64,000 bases of DNA from Pipra filicauda (lineage: Eukaryota > Chordata > Aves > Passeriformes > Pipridae): positions 1,550,001-1,614,000 of the forward strand of contig NW_024104129.1 in NCBI RefSeq assembly GCF_003945595.2, given 5' to 3'. The position numbers and the translations under genes were made by a program. The notes beneath the pieces are model-generated. The model was not told the DNA's origin and made no database searches. It saw nothing but the letters and a program-made list of their open reading frames with translations. Positions 46,910 through 60,679 of the stretch are shown here, in pieces; positions within the stretch are counted from its first letter, which is position 1; every line of letters starts with the position of its first letter.

Positions 46910-49900
46910 CAGTAGAAGGCTAAATAATCTAATGTCTAAACTAACACTCTAAACCAATGTACTGATGGGAAGGAAACACAACTGATTAAACATGACACAT
47001 AAATAACAGTATGGAGGTAGAAATTAAGCTAAGCAGATAAAACACAAAATGTGTTACTGAAAGATAACGCGGCACTAAATAACAAAGTCGAAAAGCTTAA
47101 AAGTAAATCTAGATTCGATAATGTGTTCACCCTGGGGATGCCAGAAGGAAAAAATAACATGAGCTTTCAAAGTCAGGTTCAATGGGTTTTAGAATATAAA
47201 CACAAGGAAAGTCTTCTGTACAGAAACTGACTCCACCAGAAAGAAGTGAAAGCAGCTCGAGTGTGGAGAGTGGAAAAGCTCTGAATTTGTACTTAAAGGT
47301 ATCATGAGACTGAGAGGATTGTTTTAACTATCACACAAAGGGTTTCTCTCTGAAGGGCAGACCTCTCTATTCCTCCTAAAAATATTTCAAGGGCAAGATA
47401 TGTGCATTTTGAGGTTTTGGGGGTCCTGTTGATAAAACAGGAGAATTGTCACCCTTCTGGCTACTTGAGTCGCGTAGGCACACTTTCACTAGTTTGGTAG
47501 ATAAGCATTAAAAAAAGCCAAGCATATAGGATAGAATGAGTTAGATGTGAATCAATCACTACTGTGCTGTCAATAAGAAATAGGTATGCACTGCAAAATC
47601 AGAACCCAGATCTGTCATGTAATTACTGCACATCTTGGGACTGTCCATTAACGCTTGTAGATATTGCTAAATTTGTCATATATACCAGGCCTAGCTGTGA
47701 GGTTTAGATAAGGCTTAGTTCAAATCCATATTTTTCCTGTAGTTTCTAGATTTTTGGGGTTATAAGGCCAACTCATAATAAAAACTCAGAAATAAATACA
47801 TAAAAATAAAATAAATAGCCCTGAAACATATAGACTTATGAAATAGTCTAAATAGTTTTATTTTATTTTTGTCCAGTGTAAAAAGGTAAATAAAATTTTA
47901 TATAGGTATATAAAGGTAAATAAAATTATGTTGACTATCCATAAGAACATACATAGAAATATGTTAGGTTCTGGAAGGGTTAAGGGACTTATATCCATAA
48001 AGAATTCTGCTCTAACTGATAAATAATATTGAATTCTGTAAATTTTGGTCAGTTTTCTCTAACATACAGTTGCTTTAGCTTGAGAAAGCTTTTTTGCACT
48101 ATAAAGCTTTTTATAATACCTTTGTTTTATTACTAATAAATCTATCAGGAAGAATCACTACATATTTTTGTAGTCTTTTTCTTATCAGTAGAACATCACT
48201 GTTTTACATATATATAGCAAATTTGACTATAGGTTAAGTTTGCACAGAATTGATTTCATGCTTAGAAAAGACAGAATAAAGCACTGAATTTGGTTCCCTG
48301 AAGTGCAGGTGGTGTTATTTATTTGTTTGTTTTGCAAGCATTTGTATGGCTACTGGGAATTCATGAAGAAACAGAGAATCAAAACATTTCATAAAATTTA
48401 GCATGAAAAGTCATCCTACAGGTGCTTTACTTGGCATTTGGTTTTCATCATTTTCCCATTTAAAAATGTTCAGTCACTCATATACCATCTCACTTGGGTG
48501 AAGACCCAAACTGTAGAAATTGTAAAAAAGAATATAGAACAGTCAGAATAAATAATTTACTAATAAACCATAGTATGAAAGTTATTTATACAGCTTTTTG
48601 GCTAATACTAACTATAAAAGCAAGGAAAAAAAAGTAGTACCTGTTTGTAAATTTTTCATTATGTAAAAAAACAGGCAAAACAACAAATATTACTTTTAAT
48701 GAATTTCTCTATCAGTTATAAAAGTGATTATAAATAGTCTAGGTTGAAGAAACATGGTTACAAACCTGTAATTTTGAGAGAGAGAAACTTCAGAAAGATC
48801 ACCACTCAAAGTGGGAATTGGAGGAGACACCAGAAATGGTGTTTACTGTCAGTCTTATATTCTCTTTTCTTGAAGACAGTGGTTCCTGCAACATTGAATT
48901 TATGCTCTCTTCTACAAAAAAATTGATTTTTTTTTCAATGTTTTTAAAATATTCTTGCTAGTTAGTAATGTGTATACATGTAACATGGTGATGAACAATG
49001 TGCATAAGTCTTTTCTCTTTGGTTTAGAATAGCTTTGCTTCAGAGAATTTTGGCACGCACAAAAAATTCAACTCCCGGTGATTTAAGAAAACAACTACAA
49101 TTTTTTATCTTGCCATTTGCTTTCCATTCATTATTGAATCCCTATAAAATCACCTCAGAAAGAAGAATGGTGAAATCAGTACATTTCTGTTAAATATTGT
49201 AACTCCTGTGTGAAAACCTGTATGACTCCTACAAACAAAATTGCAGCTAATGAGAAAGTTTTGCCATTCTGAAAGTTGCTGTTTTCAGGTAGGCTGACAT
49301 ATTTCCATAAATCCCCAGGAGATACTCAGTAAAGTGTCTTTCTTATGAGTGCTGCATGAGAATTGTGATAATGATTCTGTGAAAAGGTGAGAATGAATGA
49401 TGTTATTCACAAACCCGTGTGATTCAGGACCTCACCATAAATTTTTTCTTGTTTTCTGGGGACTCTGAAACCAGTCCAGCTTCTGTACGAAGGATAGATG
49501 AGAACTGTTAGTGTGGCTGAGTTCTAATGATGCATTTTCGCACCACCTCTTTCTTATAAGCTTAATCTCTAAATTGAGTGCTTGTCGCTTTGGGTTTTAT
49601 AACTTCGGAATTCCTCTTCCCCAGCTGTTTATTTTGTTGCTAATATTTTGATGTTCAGTATAATGAAATTGTGCTAGTACATTTTTTAATCTTTGAGTCT
49701 GTCTATAATATCAGGCATTATGTATGCACTGTATAACAGGCTGTTTGAAAAGAGATGTTCTGCCTTAATGTAATAACCAGCACAGCATCCTATATAATTT
49801 AGTGCCCTAGGAAGAACATTCTTACTTTTTACCTTTCCATGAATATGTATTGCTCGTGCTGCAGTAAGAATTAGAGATAGCAGTTATAGCTATAAGCTCC

Positions 49901-52900
49901 TTAAACTTTTTTAAAAGTGAGCACATGCTTATGCACTGAGTGGATTAACTGGTTTGTGAACTATTCACTCCCATCGGTTGACATGGTTGTGACCTCCAAT
50001 CACTCTATATCACAAGTATGTTTGCATCTTCCTTTAACTGGGCATCAATTCTGGGAATACATATCTACATATATATATTTAAGGGCTTTCATTATCCAGC
50101 TAGAGGAAACTGTGCTATTCACACGAACAGGTAACCATATGTTTGTCTTCAAGCTCTTGGAGTAACCTCTTAAAGTTTGTAGGATGATTCTTCCAGTCTC
50201 TGTTGCACTTGAAGACATATTATACAGTGGAAGAAAAAAACCAAACCCCAAATATAAAAAATGAGGTCGTTATTTTAACAGTTGTTAAATTTGCTCTCAT
50301 ATCTGGTGTTCGTTGCCACAAGTTTCCAATCCCAACACCTTCAGAAGAATGTATCAGAAAACTTTATACAGACATCTTCATTTGGAAGAATACTATTATT
50401 AATGTCATTATCATCTTCATCACTACTATTATTACAGTTACCATTGTTACCCCTACAAACAGCATTGCCTAATCTCATTAAGTGAATACTGGATATTGGA
50501 AAGCAAAGAGAGCTTTAAGAAAATGTTATCTTTTCTATACACTGAAGTTTCTTGCAATGTACTTCTTCATCCTTGGAGTCACACTCTCTGCATTTCATCT
50601 TAAAGAGGCCTGGCAGGTGGAGTACTCTAATTTTAATTTAGAAACTAAATAGCAACAAAGACATAACACTAAATATATCCCCTCAGAGTGTAATAAAAGA
50701 CTAGATAGATAACCTATTATAAATTAAATTATAAGTGTGACATATTAGCCATTTGTCACCACATGAAAAGTTTGAAGTGTAAAACTTTATAACCATTGTC
50801 TGTTAGTTCAGAAGAGGAGTTTAGCTGGGACACAAGATTCATGAGAGATAGTCATTATGTTAATTTTTATTTAAGAATATAATAGAAAAAAACAAGTCAA
50901 TAACTATTCTAACTTATTTTTATGAATAAAACTGTATTTATTCAGCAATCATTTTGAAAGAACAAGGCTTTTTGCTATTCCCAAATTATACCAACAGTGA
51001 AGCCTTTAGACTATAACTTCTTTGTAACAAGAATAATTGATACACCAGTGAGATTTTAAAATAGTTTTCTCTCTCAGTTCAGAAAGGCCCATTTTCACTG
51101 TTTTGAGACTTACTACAGAATGCCATCAGCACTCTTTATTTTATAACTTGAATAATATAACACAAGGATCTTGTATTGGTTAATCCAGAAACAATTGTAT
51201 GAATTGGTGTGGGATTTCCCAAAAGATGATATCCCTAATCAAGATGTGATTTGGTATCTTGGGTCTGACAAAAACACAAAGCACTCAAGGTTCTAATAAA
51301 GATTTGTGGGGCACATGCTGACATCTTTTCTTAGTTGCCACCTCTTTTTCTTGCAAATGAGAACTTTGAGATCATAAAATGGAGAAGTGTCTGTGATTTC
51401 AGTTGCAGTGAGATCTGTGAGCTGCTGCTTCTCATGTTGAGGAAGTGTTAACTCTTATGTTCAGTAAAGATAGCTATCATATTGACATTTAAATTATTTA
51501 AGTTCTCTTCAGAATAAGTGGTCGATTTTTTTCCTGATATGCTTCAATAAAAATTTAAAATACATCAAGGACCAACTTCTCTTAGCATTTCCATGCAATA
51601 TTTCAGTGATAATAGTACTTAATTCTTGAAGAAAATAAGAATGATGACACTTACAAAGTAATGACGACAGCCAAATTGACTTATACAGGTCTTTTTTTGT
51701 CCATTGCAGCAACAGTCATTGACTCAGTGCTGCTTATGAATCCATTTGAGGCAAATTACCAGCCAAATGGATAACTTTGAAGCAATGTTTAGGTTTAACT
51801 GTAGTATCAATGATTTTTTGCAAATCAGTATTTATGGATATCTGGAGATATACTGAATGTCAGGGCACGTTTCTGAGGAATACCAGTTCTACGGAAAATC
51901 TTCTGCTCTGTTTGCTCTTAATCATTCAGGCTCAGTGCTTGGGGCTTTCTAATTATAAATTTGTGAGAAACTTTTCAGCATTCGTGTCAAAATGGTGAAA
52001 AAATTGTAAAAAGGGCACAGTATTTAATTTTTCCCTTCAAGTCTTCAAATATATTAAATCATTAAGTGAAAAGGATTGAATTGAAATATTATATAACTAT
52101 ATCTCTGTCCTTATTGAATTTAATGGATACAAATTATTTAACTTGCCTGACTATTAAAAAAATCAAGCACTTTATAATATTTTTTACATAAAAGAGGAGC
52201 AAATGTCAACTGGCTGAGTAAATAACAATCTTTCCCCCCTAGACTTATGCCAGGATTAATCTGAAGTTGTTTAAAGAAAGCAAATTTGCATATCCAGCCT
52301 TCGTAGTATCAGCTCAGATCTTCAATGAATACATTCTTTCAAAAATATAAGAACTGGAAACCTTATTTCCCAGATTCTTATGTGAAATTTGTGGTGATCT
52401 GACCTTTCAATGGAACATTAACATTCCCTGCTCTTTTTTGTACCAAATACTATGCAAAATTCAGTATTTTAAGTGCAAAGAGCATTTTCTGTTCATTCAG
52501 CTCACAGATTTTTTTTGTTTTTGTTTTTTGTGCAAAAAGCTTTTTCTGTCCAAGGGCAAATCTTACAACAAATTTGCTGCCACACATTTCTTGTTCTTCA
52601 AACAAATCTGAGTAGAAAAGTCAAAATGGGGTGAAAAAGAGACAAGGAACCACAAATAAGAGAATTTATTATTCTTATTTCAAAATAAAATGTTTAACTG
52701 ATGTGTTAGTTGTCATATCTTGTTCATGTGCAAAAGTAAGAGTACAGTAAAAGTATCTGTGCAAAGCAGTTGAATTTAGCCTGTGATGAGATATTCTTAG
52801 TCATCTCCTCTTTTTTTTTTTCATTGCTTTTAGGCAAAAATGTGGTCTTAATATTCTTCTTTTGTTATTTTTTAATCACTGCTAGGTGTGGCAAAATTCA

Positions 52901-54339
52901 GCTGATGCTCTGCCACTACTCCTTTGCTCTCTCAAAGTTGGTTTTCAGAGTAGTAGACTGAATTAATTCTATCTACTCTAAGATCTACTTGTTTCCCCTG
53001 ATTGCAGGGGTCTAGAGAAGAAGTCACTCTTTTTTAAGTGGCAAGGTTCTCTTTCTAGTTAGCAAACAGAGACAAGCGGTTTTCAAGCAGGAAGACCTAC
53101 TTCTATGGAAGTAACGGCTACTGTTAAGGTGCACTGAGAGTGGTGTCTCAGTTTTGCATTCCAAGAGGGCAGATTGCTAACCAAGAGACTAGCATTCCTC
53201 ATATCTGCCTCCTGCCTCCTGCTAAAGTGATCAGTGCCTCACTTGGAGTTGGAATGAACACTTCACACAGGGTTTCTAAAGAATTATAAAACTCTTTCAT
53301 GTTATGCACAGAGCCATCACTTGGCACATAAATGCAGACTAGGAAGCAAAGTTTGCAAGCACACCAAAAATAACTATATTCTTTACCAAGTTAATGCTAC
53401 TATCTTCATTGCCTAACAGCATATTCCTGTTAGAGGACTTTCTTTTGTTCTCAATCAAATTATCAAATAAGTGACATCAACGCATATCCTGTGCATTGCT
53501 TAACCATTGTTAACTTGTCTATATCCACGCCTCCCACCTAAAATGCCTAATTAATTTCTATGTAAGGAGACAAGATTATCAATTCCCAGGCCAAACCAGA
53601 GGGCAGATTTCTTGTATATTTAAAGCAGTTTTAAATAGATACAAAATTAATGTTTTGGTTCCCACCAGTTTGCCTGGCAGAATACGCAGAGTATATTCAC
53701 TGATGAAGAAATGATTGGAGATAGAGTGCAGTATGCTGATCTATAAATATTACCTAAAAAGACGTAAGGCATCTCAAGAAATCCATATGGGAAGTTCCAC
53801 ATGTTGTTTAAATACTACTGTATATATAAAGGATAGTCTTTCAAGTTTACCTACTTGATGACACTGTATTTTATTTATAAAAACTAGTATACATAACCAC
53901 TGTTTGAAATGCCAGTACAGGAGTTAATAAGTTGTGGTTTACTACTACAAAGGGAATAATTGTTTATACCAGTGTATACCTGATTAAGAGGACTTGTTTA
54001 GCATAGCTGGATTTCTGCCTGAACTCTTCATGCTTCACAGAGACCGAAATGTCCAAAATCTTACTGAAAAGGAATATACCACATAAATTTGTAATGGCCA
54101 CACAGACCTTTTTATTGCAGTCTGAATTGATTCCTGCCAGCAGTGTGAGTATAGGACTTTTTCTGATTTTCTTAGTGGTACCAGACAATTTATCCACATC
54201 AGAAGAAACAAATGACTTTGTTTAAACTTTTCTGTTTTGTTTCTACACATGCACAGTTCAGCTGGTACTGCTTGATTCTTTCTGCACAAGATGAACCCTG
54301 AAATTTTAATGACTCTATTGTCCAAACTTGGCTATGATT
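46910..54339. other. 7.4 kb unique AT-rich sequence
   Basis: No gene or transposable element is recognised. The plus frames at 49917-50485 are short and overlapping. A 46-bp stretch with a duplicated motif is listed at 47882-47927. The TAT/CAT-rich stretch at 50390-50450 is low-complexity. Confidence 0.5.
47882..47927. repeat. Direct repeat with 30-bp spacing
   Basis: AAAGGTAAATAAAATT occurs at 47882-47897 and again at 47912-47927, suggesting a local 30-bp duplication. Confidence 0.8.
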
Positions 54340-54822
54340 TTGACTGATGGTGAGACCCTACCTGGAGTACTAGCTCTGGGGTCCTCAGCGCTGGAAGGAC
54401 ATTGATCTGTTGGAGAAAGCCCTGAGGAGGGCCACCAAGAGGATTAAAAGAATGGAGCACTTCTTCTGTGAGGAAAATCTGAGAGAATTAATTTGTTCAG
54501 CCTGGAGAAGAGAGGGGTCTGAGGTGACCTACTTGCAGCCTTCCAGTACCTGAAGAGAGCCTACAAGAAAGATGAAGCGGGACTTTTTGCAAGGTCATGT
54601 AGTTATAGGACAAGGGGTCAAACTGAAAAAGAGTAGGTTTAGATTAGATAATGGGAAGAAAATCTTTACTGTGAGAGTGGTGAGGCATTGGAACAGGTTG
54701 CCCGGAGAAATTGTGAATACCCCATCCCTGGAAGTGTTTAAGGCCAGGCAGGATGGAGTTCTGAGCAACCTCGTCTACTGAAAAGTGTATCTGTCCCCAG
54801 GTCATTTTATGGTTCTGTGATT
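54340..54822 (+). mobile_element. CR1 LINE 3' fragment, relatively well preserved
   Basis: This plus-strand CR1 begins in the ORF2 C-terminal region (GAGACCCTACCTGGAGTACT, then GAGGAGGGCCACCAAGAGGA). It runs through GTTCAGCCTGGAGAAGAGAG, GACAAGGGGTCAAACTGAAA, a GTGAGGCATTGGAACAGGTT segment and CCCCATCCCTGGAAGTGTTT, with GGCCAGGCAGGATGGAG close behind. It ends with TTCTGTGATT near 54822. These segments match typical avian CR1 closely. The 69-codon frame at 54572-54781 (VVRHWNRLPGEIVNTPSLEV) is the usual translation of the CR1 3' region and not a gene. Confidence 0.95.
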
Positions 54823-57566
54823 GGTAAATATCTTTATGTTATACCAGTAGAGGTATAGGATGAAGTTGTCTGCAGTAGAAGGGAACTGTATTCAATGACT
54901 CTTGACTTTCTCTATTCCTTCAGTATTTATTTCATTCAACTACATAATTTCTCATAGTTAAAAGTGAAAACACTCTGAGAAGAGACCAACTTCAGATCTC
55001 TCTATTTCTGCTAAGTGATCTCATCAATAGGCTTGAGACACGTGCCTATTTCCTTGATCTACTGATTTTTCTGTTATTCTAGTCGTAAGGAAACAGCTTC
55101 AGTGGAAGTGGTGTGTGGAAACCTGTCTCTCCCTTTCCTTTTAGTCTGTAAACTAGGATTTAAGGCACTTTTGGAAGGTGTGAGGTGCAGATTAGAAAGT
55201 CTCAGGCAGAGCTGAAAATAAAATTTCTATCTGCCAGCTCCTAGTTCCGATCTGTATGTGATGGTGCAGCAATTGCTGTTTGAGTCACTGGTGCCACAGG
55301 GGTTTAGGTAAATCTTGCTTCGGCAGGCAGAGTTCAGAGTGTCTTTACTCATGTGAGTCCCATTTAAAACATGTGATTTGTGGAGTCAGAAAGGTCCTTA
55401 GCATGAATGATCAGTTGAGCATCCAGTCTACGCAGGAATTAAATGCTTCTGGGCATTTGCAAAAACAAAATTTAAGCACTGAGGGAACTCGAATAAATTT
55501 TATTAGGTTCTTGGATTGTGCACAATCTTGCAAAATCTATGGTGTGAACATAGTCCAAGCGATATACTCATCATGTCACAAATATTGTATGAAGATGATG
55601 AACTATCTGAGGGGTGGTTTGTGTTTTTGACCAAAATTTACGACTACCTAAAGTAGCAATTTCTCCTTTTACATCAGGAAAAACATTTAACCATCCCACC
55701 ACAAGGATGTGATGGTACTTATGATCAATTTGTCATCAAGAGTAGCAATTTCCAGTCAAGTTTGACAGGGAAAAAAATTAAAAATATTTATACTTAAGTA
55801 ATGGAAAAACCATTGTTTATATCTCTGTATTTGGCTGTACAAAAAAACCCCAAATATCTATACAAATATATAATAATATATAACAATAATAAACTCTTGG
55901 ATGTTTTAAGCTGTGAATGACAGAAGAGCGCAAAAACCTCCCTGATGCTCAGGGGGTTTGCCACTTTTAGCAGTTCAGTTATTAGATTGGAGACAGTGCA
56001 TGCAGCAGAGGAGGAGAGGAAACGCGTGCTATTTATATAACACATATATAACATTATACTCTTTAAAGGGGTGTTATCAAAAAAAATATAGAATTCTCTA
56101 CTTGCTTTCTTGTGCTGGAGATAAGAAGTGATTTACTAACACTGCAACATAAATCTCCCTCAGCAGCAAATTATTGTTTTTGCTTGCCAATCAACCCTAT
56201 ATAAACAACACACCTTTTTTTTTGACAAAACATTGTGGAGGTATAATTTTCTTTTAAATGCTTATTTAGCTTATGGAAAGAAGATTTATTCTGTTTTACC
56301 AAGAGACTTTGATGCTTATATTATTCTTCCTAGAAGACAGATATTACACTGACGGTATAATATCTCTCAGAATGGAATCACTGCTATTCTATCCATGAAA
56401 TTACTGTGAGAGTGGATATTTATTCATTTTAACTAGAAATACACTGGAAGATTTTTCTGAAAGTTCCCCATAATGAAGGTAGTTTATTTTGTTCATATAT
56501 AGATGTCTAAAGAGACATTAATATATAAATGCTGTACTAATTAATTAGTTGCATTTTTTTCCACATAATTTAAAAATATATAAAGTATTACATAAAGGAG
56601 CAAAGGTTTTATAGAAATTTATTTTCATTTGAGTGGCCAGTATTTTACTGATGCTCCAGCTCATGTTCAGTTTCCCTCATGCTTTCCATAGACACTCATT
56701 TTTTGCCTTCATGTAAGGCCATTTTATGAAGTGATCAGTATTTCAATCTAGAAAGAGGAGAACTAAAATAGATACTGGTTGCAAAGGGTATTGGGGAGGT
56801 TCTGTATAATGTATACATCATCCAGCAAATTTTGCTCTGGGATATACCTGTACTACACCATTTGTTTAAAGGTCAATTTCCATTTCAATGTTTTTTATTT
56901 TTAACTTTTTCCAAAAACTTATTTAAATATGAGCATTTTATGAAGTAATGCCTGGAGGTTCCTGTCAGTCTTTATTTTGTCACCTTTTAAACCTGAAATA
57001 ACTTTCTAAGGTAAAAATTGCTGTTCTTTTTCATAAGCCTCACCTTCTTTTTTTTGTAACAGTCAGACTGAGAACAAATAGCTTTTTGCACAGTTCATGA
57101 TTTTTCAGATCCCTCACAATTTTATCATGCCAAATAATAAAGAATATTCAAATCTATGTCTCTCTTATTTATTCATTACCTTTTCTATATTGACAAGTAA
57201 TTTAATTATAAAGTTTTAAAATGTTTTCTGACCTCTACCTAGAATATAACTGATCAGTGATTGCATAAGTTCTTAGTATATTTTCAAATACTCTGTTTTC
57301 TACCTGAAATATTCTGTGGTGAGTTTTGTAAAGTGATCCCTTTACTCTCATGTGTTAGGTGTTTTGTGATAACAAGTTAATATTTACTTTTAGTCTTACT
57401 ACTCTAATTGATTTTCATTGTGGTTTTTACATAGTTTGCAACAATTTCGAACTTTAAAAAGATAATTAACATGGCACAGTTTTACCCTGGGATTTATTGG
57501 TGATATTACTGATGTTATGTAAAAGTCTAATTACTTGGTCATGTAGCAGAAACTAGAAGTTCAAAA
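54823..57566. other. Mostly unique sequence
   Basis: No gene is identified. One unresolved open frame (55280-55630) is listed separately. The rest is AT-rich with no repeat families recognised. Confidence 0.5.
55280..55630 (+). other. Unidentified 116-codon frame overlapping a possible ancient repeat
   Basis: The frame opens with ATG at 55280 and encodes a Cys- and Ser-rich product with no domain that I recognise. Its first half contains CTTTACTCATGTGAGTCCCA (near 55340), which resembles a motif common in old reptile and bird interspersed repeats (ACTCATGTGAGTAGTCCCAT-like). The repeat interpretation is from memory and weak. Chance is a reasonable alternative for a frame of this length. Confidence 0.15.
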
Positions 57567-57702
57567 AAGTGTTCAAGGCTAGCCTGGATGGAGATTTGAG
57601 CAATCTGTTCTAGTAGAAGGTATTCCTGCCCATGTCAGGGAGTTGGAACTAGATGATCCTTAAGTTCCCTTCCAACACAAACCACTTTGCGATTCAGTGA
57701 TA
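57567..57702 (+). mobile_element. CR1 LINE 3'-terminal fragment, about 135 bp
   Basis: The fragment contains GTGTTCAAGGCTAGCCTGGA, then GAGCAATCTGTTCTAGTAGA and GAGTTGGAACTAGATGATCC. It ends in CCCTTCCAACACAAACCACT and GCGATTCAGTGATA. This is the last part of the CR1 3' UTR on the plus strand, an extreme 5' truncation. Confidence 0.9.
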
Positions 57703-58659
57703 CATGGAATCGATCTAACAAACAATTGTTTACAGTTTTTCTGGACAGAAGAGTCTACCTGCAGTATTGATAGCAAAGTCAAACTTGTGCTAAAGTCACA
57801 TTCTTTCCCTTCAGAAAAGATTTATCTCTGAATGTCTTTTGCAATCAGGTAGAGAGTCCAAATTTATAAAACATATATCTCCTTCTAAGTTTCTTTCCCA
57901 CTGACAGCTTTTTGTTATCATCTTCTCTGCATCGTTTCCTCTTAAAATCCTCTAAGGGTTCCTCAGCTCTGCTGTCACAGAGATTACTGTCTTTAGAGAT
58001 GCATAAAACATGCAGTAGCCAATTGACAGTGTAACATTTTTATGTGATTGGGCAGCAGTGTTTGGGAGCACATCTTTTAGACAGAGATCAGTGATAAATC
58101 TCATGTTTTCAATCTTGATACTTAGCCTGCAAAGTTGACTCTGCTTCTTCTGTACTCAAGGGTACAGTTTTAAACTTGATTCCAGTTTTGAGGAAATCTT
58201 GTTAGTCACTTTGGACTCCTCTGTGAGTATTGTCATAGAGGATTTTGGATTTCAGGATTTTGCTTGATTTGTTATGATAACTGTGTAGAAAAAAATGAAT
58301 AGTAATTTGCATTCTAATTGCTTATTAAAGGAAATCCTGCTTTATTCATTGCAGAAGGACAAATCTAATCAGATTGTGAATATATCCTTGTCTGTAACTT
58401 AAGCAAGATTACTCAGTGTCCACATGTGTTAGTGTCAGGGATGACTACAGTGTGCCTTCCAGTTATGTGTGTTAAGAACCTCTTCCTCACATACCTTGGT
58501 GATAATGCATGGTATAGATGGCTTTATACAGCAAATAAAATCCCCTATATTATACTACTAAATATATTTGAAATAAAATAAAGTTTTTCCAACAAGAAAG
58601 GTCAAACATTTAAATTTTGTAGAAAGATATATAAGATATACAATAAAAAATGACAAATT
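57703..58659. other. Unique sequence between two CR1 fragments
   Basis: Nothing recognised; AT-rich with no long open frame. Confidence 0.5.
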
Positions 58660-59390
58660 CTGCATCTGGAAAGGAGTAATGCAACAAATATAAACTGGGA
58701 GTGGCTGGAGAGCAGCCCTGCAGAAAGGGATCTGAATGTGCTGGTCAACAGCAGGCTTAGTATGAGTGAGAAGTGTGTCCTTGGCAGCCAAGAAACCACA
58801 TTCCAGGATGCATCAAACACAGCATCACCAGCTGATTGAAAAATATAATTCTCATGCTATATTCAGTTCAGCCTCCCCTAGAATCCTGTGTGCAGCTCTG
58901 GGCCCCACAATTTAAGAGCAACGTTAAGGTGCTCAAATGTGTACAGAGGAGGACAACAGCGATGGCAAAAGGGTTATAAAGGATTTACTGTGAGGAGTGG
59001 CTTAGGACTCTGGTGTTGTCTAGTCTGGATTAAAGGAGGCTGTGGGATGATCACTTTGCTCTGTACAGTTTCCTGAGAAGTGGAATTGGAGAAACAGGTG
59101 CTGAGTATTTCTCCCTGTTATCCAGTGATAAGACAATTGGGAATGGTTCAAAGTTGCACCAGGGCAGGCTTAGACTGGACAGTAGGAAGTGTTTCTCTAC
59201 AAAGAGGGTGGTCAAACACTGGAACAGGCCTCTTCAAGAGGTGGTTTGTGTCCCAAGCCTGTCAGTTTAACATGCCCTTAATAACATGTTTTAACTTTTG
59301 GTCAGCCTCAAAGTGGTCAGGCAATTGGACTAGATGATCATTGTGGGTCCATTTCAACTGAAATATTCTGCTCTGTGCTATTCTATCCCA
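58660..59390 (+). mobile_element. CR1 LINE fragment, about 0.73 kb, diverged
   Basis: This plus-strand CR1 begins within the ORF2 C-terminus (GGAGAGCAGCCCTGCAGAAA, then GATCTGAATGTGCTGGTCAA). It continues through CTTGGCAGCCAAGAAACCAC, GTGTGCAGCTCTGGGCCCCA and GTACAGAGGAGGACAACAGC. The 3' UTR follows (CAGGCTTAGACTGGACAGTA, then CACTGGAACAGGCCTCTTCA). The end, near 59390, retains CTAGATGATCATTGTGGGTC and GTGCTATTCTATCC. Many substitutions and small indels break every frame. It appears older than the copy at 54340. Confidence 0.9.
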
Positions 59391-60679
59391 GTTATAGTGG
59401 GTGTTTTTTTCCCTTAGGGCAGCCACTGGCTTGGATAGAGGGTAAATCCAGGCTTGAAGTTTATGTTGGATGAACTAAGAACTGGAAAACATGTATATGT
59501 AACCAAAGGTGTATATCTTCCTTCAGTTGAGGAACAGTTGAAAAAATTACCTAAAAATAAACATAAACCTAGAAAAGTAAATATGTGTCTCAGGTAAGTC
59601 CAATCCATGTTTACATTGACCCTCGTGATATCTGTCATCATTTGCTTTACATGTAAATATCTCTACCTTGCGCTCAGTTATGGCTGATCTAAGACCAATT
59701 AAAACTTTTTGTAGTGTATCTTTTTGATCAGATTTTACACAGCTATTCTCATCTAAGATCATGTAAATATGAAACCTCCCACAGGCAATGGTAGAAAATG
59801 TGAATGATTTTTGTACTGCTGACCTTGTTGCTTCCATTATACATTCAAGAGTGCCAGAATTATGACACTTGTAAGTGTAAATGTCACAATTGCTGCAGGA
59901 ATTTTATGTGAGTTAATCTTATCTTAATATTCATAATGGTCCCTGAAGCCATATGGCTGTTCAGATAGGAGAAAGATACCAGAGCTCTATAACAAAGCAG
60001 AGAAACAAAGCAGAGTAAAAGGTCTCTTTCAAGCTTGGCAGGTGAAACTACTGATTAGGGAATCATTTTGCAATGCCTTTACCAATTTTTTGAAGCAGCA
60101 ACTGATCTTAGTGACATTGATTTTCAGGTGTGGGTTTTTGGTATCTTAAGTAAGGTATCACATTTCCAGCTGTGACTAGTTCCTTACGGTTCAAAAGAAG
60201 GTGAACTACTACAATTTTGACAGCTTTGGTATCTCTTACCTGTCTGAACAACACCACTTGTATTGTCAAGAAGGCTGAGCAGGAACAGCTGCATCAGAAT
60301 CACCAGCAATAAAAGCAGGTTCTTAAAACGGTGCAAACTCTTAAATGAAAAGGAATGCTTTGATTTGAAGGATTTGCTGGTTTCCTTAAGCAGTGGCAAT
60401 GCAATGACAGTAGAATAATATCCAGAAGACAAATACTTAATTTAAAAAAAAATGCTAATGTTTAGTTAAAGAAAAAAGAGGTTCATTTTTATAGACAGAT
60501 CTAGCACCACATTAGCTTTAGGAGTTTAAGCTTAATATAGCTCAGACCAGGTGAAATCTCTAGGCTTTCAATCCTGCAAACACTGTTACATGCCCTGATA
60601 GGTATACTTACTTTCTCAAAGAAATTCTTGATATTCATAATTCAACTAGCCAATAATTTCTTTTGTTTTTCCTTTTTGA
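59391..60679. other. Unique sequence
   Basis: No gene or repeat is recognised. The minus frames at 59414-59837 and 60184-60432 (75-96 codons) show no domain, although the latter has a hydrophobic Leu-rich stretch. Confidence 0.5.
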